From Zonotrichia leucophrys gambelii (taxonomy: Eukaryota > Chordata > Aves > Passeriformes > Passerellidae): DNA of 64,000 nt. The translations under genes and the position numbers were made by a program. Positions 1 to 17,572 of this stretch are shown one piece after another. Location of the stretch: contig NC_088172.1 of assembly GCF_028769735.1 (NCBI RefSeq), positions 59,613,075 through 59,677,074 of the forward strand, read 5' to 3'. Within the stretch, counting starts at the first letter, position 1, and the number at the start of each line of letters is the position of its first letter. A model generated the notes under the pieces. That model saw only the letters and a program-made list of their open reading frames with translations. It searched no databases and was not told the DNA's origin.

Positions 1-9509
<9,509 letters not shown>

Positions 9510-11325
9510 GCCAACAGGCCCATTACCTTCCCTAAAACCATAGCAAACGTACAAGGAATTGTCCAGGCATTGGGGGGCAAAAAAAGCATTTATGCATAGG
9601 GTTTTGTAAAATGGAAGGTGTGACGAGATGGTGTTTTGCTATTGTTAAATGTCAGCCCACAGAGCAAGCAATACCTCAGAGCTGTGTCACAGGCAGCTGA
9701 CACTGATCGGCTGAAGGGCAATCTGCTGAGAGACTCGCCAGCTGCCTGAACCATGTACAGTATTACCAGGAACACACACCGTGTTCAGTGCCTGGGTGTC
9801 GCCCATCCTCTTCTCTGCCCCAATGTCACTACTGAATTTTGACAGGGGAAAGGAATAGAGTGCTAGTGTTTTTGTTTTCAGAGCTTTCAGTGAAACACTA
9901 CATGCACAAAGGAAATCTTAAAAGGAACAAGGTTTAAATATTTAAACTGTTTGCTGCCACATAGTGCCTTTGATAAAGGGAAGAACTTCACAAATCAGTG
10001 GTACTCTTTGCCTTGTCTTCCCTGAAAACATCTCTGTGAAGCCAGAAATCATTACAATCACATCTAAAGATGAAAAGGAAAAACTGCATGCGTTGTCTGT
10101 ACAATACACACAGTGAAATACCCCAAAGCTTTTCCTACTGTACATAGCTCTAGAGCCTGCTTTAAGTGATTTCCTTTCCTCACCTTTATTATTTTCTTGT
10201 ACTTCTGTATGTATAGTGTAATAGTCTTTTTGTTAACTTTCTTTTTTTCCCTTTAAGTGATTAAGCACGATCATGTCCCTTTTTTTAAGCTTTTATCTGA
10301 GAGAAGCAATGCCTTAAAATAAGAGCATTAGTAAAAAACTATGCACAAAATAGCTTTCCTCTGCTCGTTCTGTACATTGCTCTTGTAAATGCTGATGATC
10401 TGTGAAGACCTGCAGATGCAGCGTGGTAAAAGTGCAGGAAAAGTTGGAAGAGTTACGCATATAGTTCACTCTGTACACTGAGTTTTACGGTGGGTGACAC
10501 AAAGGGAGCATTTTGTCTGCTGTGAGGAAACTTTATAGTAGGAAACTTTCAACCCACCAACAGATCAGCATCCGAGTTAAGCTTGCTTCATCTGCTGGGT
10601 GTCTTGCAGACTCCTGAAGAGAGATTCATTGGGGAAGTACTTAAAGTGCCAAAATCAACAGCAGCAGCATCATACGGCTTTGTTCAAGGACTTTAAATGC
10701 TTTCCTGTTTTGGCAGCCAGTTTCTATACCTGACTTTGTGGTGAAGTCTCATATTTATAGAAAACAAGGATAGCAATATTTAGGACAACTGAAATAAAGG
10801 CTGGAAAAGAGAAATCAAACAGACTTGAACACTGAAGCAACCTCAAGCATCTCTTTTATTTTGATGATCTATTTTTTTAAGGAAAATACTCACATGATCG
10901 GGGATGTATGTAACCGAGATCAAGAAAATGGAATTCCAGTACAATATGCATGAAAGACGGCACACAAAGAATTATGTAGCAGCAGCACTTAGTGTGAGGC
11001 TGGAGGGAGTGCTAACCATGTAGCAAGAGACAAAGTAGACTGTCACCCACTGTAAACATCCGCCAGTGGACACTTTTATTAGGAGTTTTACAAGTGATCT
11101 ATGTGAATGCACAGAGGCCTTTGTTTTGAAGGCTTTGCAATTTTTTGTATGTGGGAAGAAAATGTCAATCCCAGGTAATTAGGCAGTAGACCCAAAGCAG
11201 TTGCATTCAATGCATTTTGTTTATAAAATGAGGCCTTGTTTTTCAGCTTCATCTGCAGTTCTATGTGAAGATTGACAAATCAGTTTTTACCTGTTTATTA
11301 ATAAAACCTAATTTGGATATCTTGA
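9510..11325 (+). other. TAB2: TAB2 3' UTR
   Basis: About 1.8 kb of non-coding sequence follows the stop, with several scattered ATTTA-like elements. The likely end is set by AATAAA at 11300-11305, followed by a GT-rich stretch. An earlier AATAAA near 10,793 could give a shorter form. The end point is inferred from the signals only. Confidence 0.7.
11300..11305 (+). promoter_or_regulatory. TAB2: Candidate TAB2 polyadenylation signal
   Basis: This is a canonical AATAAA with a T/G-rich stretch (TTGAGTTGATGGTTTTGTG) within 35 bases downstream. It is the best candidate for the main cleavage site. Confidence 0.6.
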
Positions 11326-14300
11326 GTTGATGGTTTTGTGATTTAGCTGGGTAAACTGCCTTTGTAACAGATAAGTTATTTATAAAAATTAAAAAAAAAT
11401 ATATTCTAATGCTTTCTTTTGTGGTTTGTTTGCTTTTTCCATGCTGTGGAGCAACAGAATACTCAACGGAGCAATAAGCATTAACGGTATTAAAAGTAGG
11501 CTGATTTCTTATGACCAGAGTTTTTATTTAAGCCTTTTTTTGTTGAACCTTGTCTCTCCTGCCATGCATTACTCTGTTTAATTCCAATTCAGTGAGCATA
11601 AGGAATGTATTTCATAAAGTTGAACTGAGGAGATTGTTTCCTGACCGAAGACCCACTCATTTATTCATAAAGCAATAAGCTAGACACAGTCCCTTTTTAC
11701 TTCCTGCTTCTGGGGTTTATGATTTTAAAAATGTTTTTCTAAATCAAAATGGGCAACTGCTTTGTGGTGACAGATGATGAACTAATGTTAATATAAACAC
11801 AGTTTAAGGATGAATATGGTTAAACTCTGTCTTGGTGCTATGGATATAAATGCTGTGAGATGTGGAGTGTTCCTTGACATGTCTTTCCCACATGGACCCT
11901 GTCAAAGCAGATATTTGTTATGTGGAGTTGAGCTTTCCTGAGACATACTGATGCTGTATAAAAGGCCTTCAGGAGACATCTATAAACTGATTTAGCAAAA
12001 AAAAGTTAGCTACAGATCCCGGAAAAAAAAATCCTTAATGCATATTATTCAACTAGTGTGCCATAATCTGTAATATAAGAAACAGTGGTTGGAGTGAGGG
12101 GGCAACTGAATTTTTAAAGGAAATGCCAGTCAGTTGAGGGCAGGAAAGCGCATATTTGGAGAAATAGGTGAGATGTAATCCTGCTCGTTCCATGAAATGC
12201 ATAAATGATCTTTTCCCTGAATTTGAAGGGAAAAAAAATACTTACATCCTTGCTCCAGCTAGGTGTGCAGAGCCGTCTCTGCTCAACATGAGTTTGTATT
12301 GGACAGCCTTTTCAGTAACTGATCCTGAAACAGTAGGGTAAGAGAAATGATATCTCCAGTGTCAATTCCAGACTTTTACCTTCCCCTTCAAGAGTTTTAT
12401 GTTCTTTGTGTACTCCAGGTCGCTTATATCATCAGATAGTGGCATATCAATGTAGTGTGTCATTATGGGTTGGGTTTGAAGGATGAAGTAGAACTAGGTT
12501 TCACCGCTGTTTTTATTTTCCTCGTGGAACATAAAAAAATTAATACTTGCAGCAAGGTTAAATTTTGTGGTTTGATGTCAGTACTCTATCTTGGATGCTG
12601 ATTTATGATTTTTTACTTTCCTGTACTGTCTTTGTCAGGGATCTCTGTAAAGAAAGTATATACAGCAGGAAGGGGGTACCCTTCTTGGCTTTCAGAGATG
12701 CTCCTGTTTATTTTTTGTGAATGCTTAACATTATCACTTGGTCAAGTTTCAAAACTGGGATAACTTTAGAAATGTAGCAACTAAACAGAGCTAGCACCTT
12801 GCTGCTTTCTAAATATATTAGAAAAAATTTTATCTTGTGCAGTCTCCAATCAGTAGAGCTATTCTGTTGTCCAGGAGTGTGGCCAGGTGTGGCACCTGTG
12901 AAACTCCGTTTAATTGTGAGATTCAATATCTTCAGTCTCAAGCTAATGATAGATTAGCTTTAAAACTGTGTGGTCAGTATTCATGCCTATCTGTTTGCTT
13001 TATTTATGTGAATTTAATCTGTTTTGTGGTCTTGAAATGTCTACCTTCAGCATGTTTTGTAGATGACTGGGGGATAAGTGTCCTTATCAGTACTATGTTC
13101 CTTCTGTCAAATTCCTCTCACTTCAATGTATATTGGAGTCTGGACACAAATTAAAGGAAGACTTGATTAAGGATGTAGAAGAGATATTAGAGAAAAGTAA
13201 TCTATTGAAATCTACTATTTACTCTTTTTCAGTACTCCTTTGGTATTCTAAAATGGGAGTATTGCTACAAAGCAGTGGCAGAAACTTTTCAGTACAGTTA
13301 ACAGAATATGTTAACTTGTGAATGTGCAGCAGTTATTACTCATGTTTAATTCTAACTTTAGCAAGAAAATAATTTGATCTTTTATCTCATATTTGTTTAA
13401 AATGCCCTGATAAGTTGAACAGCAAATACAAATTAAACTTTAGATTCCTTTCATTGGCACAGAGTGGAATAATTACAGTGCATTCCTGTTTCAAGCCTGA
13501 CTGCTTGAATAGATCTTTTATTGCTAATTTTGAGGAACAGTCTTTGATTTTATGTTGTCCAGAATGCCTTGTGAGGTTCGTATTTTGTGTAAACTACTTT
13601 AAAAGTACAGAGAGAGAACAGGAAGAGTTAGTATGAAATGTTTGCGAGCTTCAGGCTCTATATCAAGCTTAAGTGCTATAGGAGCAATTGGGAGTAGTGG
13701 TGAGCATTGAAAATTATATGATCAGACTCAATTTTTACTTTTTGATATGATTCATTAATTTGTTTTTTTTTCTCTGAGCAGTTCTGTATGGATGGCATCT
13801 ACAGTAGATCTCAAACAGTGCTGCCTTCAGAGGCAGCACTGAGTAGGTGTCTCAGAAATTCTTGCTTCAGTCAAGACCTCACACATTAATTTCCAGCAGT
13901 GCATATAATTATGCTTTCATCAAAAATGCAAATATATTTTAATATTTAATCAAAATATAACAATCTTCAGCCAGTGCAGTGCTGCTGCAGGCATTAGTTT
14001 AGCTGATCATTTTTCCCAGTGTCCTGTTCTCTTCATTGATTTGATTTGCAGATACCCATGTGTACTTATGAAAGACATTGAGCCAAAATGATTGATTATC
14101 TACAGGGGTTCAAGCTGTCTATGATTTGCAAGTTCATTTAAAATAATAAAACCCTATCATATGGGTGAGTGCAGATTTTAAAGGTGAAAAGTAACATCTC
14201 AATTTGGGTACTACTAGAGCATTCAAAGTTGCTTTAAAAACCCGTTCCACTTTTTAAGGGGGTACATTATTACAGCTGTGAATTCTGAGACTGCTTTTTT

Positions 14301-14775
14301 GGACATTTTATGGGAGCATGGTGCCAAAAAATTTTGATGTAGCTGATACGGTAACAAATGGAGATGCTTCATATTAAGCATTTTAATGTGCTTTTAGTAT
14401 TAGTAGATATCAGCAGAACTTACCAGTTTATAAAGCCTATAAACTTTAACTTAATTCAGGTTCCCCTTGCAAGTGATTAAAGATCCAAGGCTAAAGAATG
14501 CGGTGTTGGAAACATCGAGGAAATGGACTGAGGAATGCTGTGCCCTTTCTTCTCCGTATACAGAAGCAAGTGGTGTTGCTTTCCCTGCACCCTGCTGTAA
14601 GATGCAAAATAAAATGTGGTAAGCAGGCCTCAGAGCTCGATAGGGTTTGTTGGAGTCAGGAACTTGGGACGTGACATGAGAGAAATGCTGGTGTCAGCAC
14701 TGTGCATCTGCTGACAGGACAGCCACGTCTCCATTGTGTACTGAGGTCTTGCCCTGGCCACGTTTCATTATGTGC
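11326..14775. other. Intergenic DNA between TAB2 and the provirus
   Basis: AT-rich sequence with no supported gene. It holds a perfect 11-bp hairpin at 13816-13841 and a CAGGTG-TGG-CACCTG pair of E-boxes at 12884-12898. Short ORFs (up to about 105 codons) have no recognisable domains. Confidence 0.75.
13816..13841. repeat. Perfect 11-bp inverted repeat with 4-base loop
   Basis: CAGTGCTGCCT is followed by TCAG and the exact reverse complement AGGCAGCACTG. The stem is too short for a typical pre-miRNA and has no extending pairing on either side. Its function is unknown. Confidence 0.8.
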
Positions 14776-14780
14776 CAAGG
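14776..14780. repeat. 5' target-site duplication of the provirus
   Basis: CAAGG directly precedes the TG of the 5' LTR. The same five bases follow the CA of the 3' LTR at 21517-21521. A 5-bp duplication marks an integrase-mediated insertion. Confidence 0.93.
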
Positions 14781-15125
14781 TGTCCTGGGTTGACTATATG
14801 ATGCTTTTATCCCCAATCGTCTCATTCTGTTTATGCTGAATAATAATAAGTTTTGTACCTTTAAGAGTGTTACAGAGAGTGAAGGGGAGGGAGAAGAAGC
14901 GCGCAGTTTGTTTTCAGACACTGCACTCCTCCACATTCCTGCTCCTGACTGTGTTGTCTGCGGACAGACAGCGGGACAGAGAGCTCTTCTTTTGCTTTTT
15001 AGTTAGTGTTAGCTAGCTGAGGCAAAGAAGTTCCCTGGACTGTTTTTTCCCTTTTCTTTGGACCTCTTGGAACTGCTCTGGACTGAACACCCAGGAGAAC
15101 ACCGGCAGCTGCAGTTGTGGCCCAC

Positions 15126-15143
15126 CAGGCCAGGCCTGGCCTG
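15126..15143. repeat. Perfect 18-bp palindrome in the LTR
   Basis: CAGGCCAGGCCTGGCCTG reads the same on both strands. It recurs in the 3' LTR at 21212-21229. It lies upstream of the poly(A) signal and so probably within the transcribed leader. Confidence 0.9.
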
Positions 15144-15281
15144 CGACAATTCCAGCACCGGAGGGACTGATCAGAGACTGAGTGAGCTGCTGCTTGAACT
15201 CGGGGTTTTTTCTCAGTTTGTCATCTCTTTTAGAGTGGCAAGGGGTCTCATTGTTTTGATACTGTTTTGGTCTTATTGTTT

Positions 15282-15287
15282 AATAAA
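15282..15287 (+). promoter_or_regulatory. LTR polyadenylation signal (AATAAA)
   Basis: The sequence is TTTAATAAACAGGGG followed by a nine-T run. The matching copy at 21368-21373 in the 3' LTR would end the viral transcript. Confidence 0.75.
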
Positions 15288-15435
15288 CAGGGGTTTTTTT
15301 TTCCACCTTTCTCCAAGGAGGTATTTTTCTTTCCTCCCGGACCAGTTGGGGGGAGGGGCCGATTGGATCTGCTTTTCCCACCAGAGCTCCTTTGGGGGAT
15401 TCTTCCCCAAATTTGCTCTAAACCTAGACAAATAC

Positions 15436-16125
15436 ATGAATTGGCGCCCAACGCGCGGCTGGAAAATGTGGAAAAAAGCCCTATTAATTGTGTGTCTGTT
15501 GTTGTTAAAGCAGTTAGTAGCTATGCTGCTTGAACCCCTGATGTCTCTGGTTGAGAACGCCTCTGTATGGCTCTGGGCTCTAGACCTTTTTGAGGTTTCA
15601 ATACCTTTCTGGTCATTAGGATTATTGTCCTTAACAAGTAATTTTTACGGTAGAGGGGTACGGATTGGAATAGCGGTTGTGCTGGCCTTGGTGATAATGA
15701 TTTATAAAGCGTTCAAAAAGATACTGACCTCTGTTTACAGCATGTATGGTTTATGGTTTCTTCATCCTACCCTGCATCCCAATTCCAGTGGTATGTTTTG
15801 GGAATTTATTAGTAACTACACTCAGTCTGTTAGAGGAGGAGCTAAGAATGAGACTTTCCAGCCTTCCCTTTCCCTCTTCTCCTTTGGATCGGTTATGTCA
15901 CTTTTTGAGAATGTTCAGTTTCCCCTGAATGTTAAAGAGACCATCTTTCTGGTATTTAATTTGGTAAGTTTCCTCTATATGGTCTGCAGCTTCTCTAGAA
16001 TAAGGGCTGAGATATCCAGAGGAGCTGGTGAGACCCCTGATCCAGAAGCAGATGCAGGCGTGAAAAATCCTGAGTGGGGTGGAGAATGGGAAAATATAAG
16101 GCCAAACCCTGAAGGAATTTTCTGA
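15436..16125 (+). CDS. ERV ORF1, multi-pass membrane protein upstream of gag, function unknown
   Basis: This is a 229-residue ORF starting at what appears to be the first AUG of the genomic RNA; no ATG is seen in the preceding leader. That AUG sits six bases before the primer binding site, in a weak context (T at -3). Hydrophobic segments lie at about residues 15-33, 44-66, 77-90 and 169-185. Four N-glycosylation sequons occur at N41, N116, N127 and N138; the last three lie in the loop between segments three and four. The 40-residue tail is acidic and rich in Pro/Gly. I recognise no homologue. It is not a typical gag matrix, env or accessory gene. It overlaps the gag frame by about 23 bases and ends TTC TGA. 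In the same frame the LTR is also open, but without an AUG. It stays intact in a very young element, which suggests function. A GTAAGT at 15964 could be a splice donor. Confidence 0.7.
   Translation: MNWRPTRGWKMWKKALLIVCLLLLKQLVAMLLEPLMSLVENASVWLWALDLFEVSIPFWSLGLLSLTSNFYGRGVRIGIAVVLALVIMIYKAFKKILTSVYSMYGLWFLHPTLHPNSSGMFWEFISNYTQSVRGGAKNETFQPSLSLFSFGSVMSLFENVQFPLNVKETIFLVFNLVSFLYMVCSFSRIRAEISRGAGETPDPEADAGVKNPEWGGEWENIRPNPEGIF
15442..15459 (+). promoter_or_regulatory. Primer binding site, tRNA-Lys type
   Basis: TGGCGCCCAACGCGCGGC matches 16 of 18 bases of the tRNA-Lys(1,2) primer binding site as I recall it, with the first 12 exact. It starts 11 bases after the LTR end, farther than the 2-4 bases common in retroviruses. 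It is read in frame as WRPTRG within ORF1. Confidence 0.85.
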
Positions 16126-17539
16126 TCCTGTAGACTGGGATTTCCCACGGGAACAAATTCAGAACGCAGCAGAGGTGGGGAAATACCTAAAGGAGAAGTG
16201 CCATGACGATTCTAAGGAGAAAAGGCTAATTGCAATAAGCTGGGCCCTGGCCTATGCTTATCGCACTTTGTTAGATACTGTTGGGCAGCAGACAGAGGCA
16301 GGGGGGCAGGGAGATAAATCAGCTATCCCAGTCACTCAAGCTGTAGCCAACAGCCCAGGCTCAGAGCCAGCAGCTAGACCAGACAGTGAGCCTAAGCCAG
16401 CATCTAAACCCATGGCTGTTGCTACCAGTACTAGAAGTGGGAAACGCACGGAAAAAACTGATCGACCAGTGGATGATGATGATGATGATGGTGATGATAC
16501 AGGAGAAGGAACCTCAATGCCTCCTGACGTAAAATCAGGAGTCAAAGCAGCAGGTGCAAGATCAGATGCAAATATTGAGTCTTATTCCCTGAAGGACCTT
16601 CGTGGCCTAAGGAAGGACTACACTCGAAGGTCTGATGAATCCATAATTAGTTGGCTGGTCCGTCTCTGGGATGCTGCAGGCGAGGCTACAATTTTGGATG
16701 GCACGGAAGCCAGGCATTTGGGATCCCTGTCACAGGATACTGTCATAGACCAAGGAATGATGAGGGGGGCTAACTCTCAGAGCCTCTGGGAACGGGTCCT
16801 AAGAAGTGTAGCAGAAAGATACCTGTGTGCAGACGATCTCTATATGCAGCAGACTCAGTGGAAGACAATAGAGCAAGGGATCCAACGCCTGAGAGAAATG
16901 GCCGTGGTTGAGATTATCTTCTCAGATGATGTAACAACTAGGAACCCAGACTTAGTACCATGCACGTCTGTGATGTGGCGAAAACTCGTACGACTCGGGC
17001 CACATGAATATGCCTCTGCCTTAGCCATCATGAAGAGGGATGAGAGGGGTGAGACTGTGCTTGACATGGCAAGGAAGCTCCGAGCATATGCAGATGCTGT
17101 ACATGGCCCAACACATGCCAGAATCGCAGCGGTGGAAACACGTCTTCAAAAATTAGAGGACAAGATAGAGGAGGGTCACAAGAAACTGAGGGAGGAGATT
17201 AAAGAGAGCTTTCTCCAAATCTCGGCGGTACAGATCAGAGGTTCTGGTACCCAACGCAGACGTTCCCCAGACGGCGAGAGAAGGTACATCCCACGAGCTG
17301 AGCTGTGGTTCTATTTGCGTGATTGTGGAGAAGACATGAGGAGATGGCATAGACAACCTACCTCTGCTCTGGCACAACGGGTGAGACAACTGAAGATTCA
17401 GAGAGGAAGTTCCAAAAGGGAAGCAGCTCCAGTGGCCAGTAACCGAACTGTCACATATGATGATAATGACAATATTTTTGATCCCCTTGAAGGAACCTCC
17501 AAGACATATGCCCAGGGAAAGAAGGATAACCAGGCTTAG
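16100..17539 (+). CDS. gag: ERV gag-like ORF without an N-terminal AUG
   Basis: The frame is open from 16100 (after TAA at 16097) to TAG at 17537-17539, giving 479 codons. The first in-frame ATG is at 16412, after about 104 codons, so initiation must use frameshifting from ORF1, splicing or a non-AUG codon (CTG 16109, GTG 16175). The order of regions is an N-terminal helical part, a Pro/Ser/Ala-rich linker and an acidic run from six GAT codons (16472-16489). A helical capsid-like region follows, from about 16,580 (SYSLKDLRGLRKDYTRRSDE) to 17,110, then a coiled coil (AAVETRLQKLEDKIEEGHKK) and an Arg-rich tail. No CCHC zinc knuckle is present; basic residues may bind RNA instead. Assignment to gag rests on position and general character. 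Confidence 0.8.
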   Translation, partial: GQTLKEFSDPVDWDFPREQIQNAAEVGKYLKEKCHDDSKEKRLIAISWALAYAYRTLLDTVGQQTEAGGQGDKSAIPVTQAVANSPGSEPAARPDSEPKPASKPMAVATSTRSGKRTEKTDRPVDDDDDDGDDTGEGTSMPPDVKSGVKAAGARSDANIESYSLKDLRGLRKDYTRRSDESIISWLVRLWDAAGEATILDGTEARHLGSLSQDTVIDQGMMRGANSQSLWERVLRSVAERYLCADDLYMQQTQWKTIEQGIQRLREMAVVEIIFSDDVTTRNPDLVPCTSVMWRKLVRLGPHEYASALAIMKRDERGETVLDMARKLRAYADAVHGPTHARIAAVETRLQKLEDKIEEGHKKLREEIKESFLQISAVQIRGSGTQRRRSPDGERRYIPRAELWFYLRDCGEDMRRWHRQPTSALAQRVRQLKIQRGSSKREAAPVASNRTVTYDDNDNIFDPLEGTSKTYAQGKKDNQA

Positions 17540-17572
17540 AGGGGCCCTGCCTCTAGCCAGGTAGAGGCTGGG
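17537..17572 (+). promoter_or_regulatory. gag UAG stop with downstream stem, candidate readthrough signal
   Basis: gag and pol share one frame and are separated only by TAG (17537-17539). Nine bases on, GCCTCTA (17549-17555) pairs perfectly with TAGAGGC (17562-17568) across a six-base loop. CCC/GGG extends the stem beyond a T-T mismatch. This arrangement resembles gammaretroviral stop-codon suppression. A pseudoknot was not established. Confidence 0.65.

Larger units (their letters stand above)
14781..15430 (+). repeat. 5' LTR
   Basis: The LTR begins TGTCCTGGG and ends CTAGACA, and is 650 bp long. It carries AATAAA at 15282-15287, placing the end of R soon after, with a T-rich/GT stretch following. 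It also has a perfect 18-bp palindrome at 15126-15143 and a U5 stem (TTTGGGG/CCCCAAA, 15391-15411). No clear TATA box could be fixed. I saw no ATG between about 14,900 and the LTR end. Confidence 0.95.

Noticed and set aside
15058..15435. Upstream extension of ORF1 through the LTR (126 extra codons)
   Set aside because: It begins with TTG, not ATG, and only reflects an open frame in the LTR. The same frame is open in the 3' LTR. The first real ATG is at 15436.
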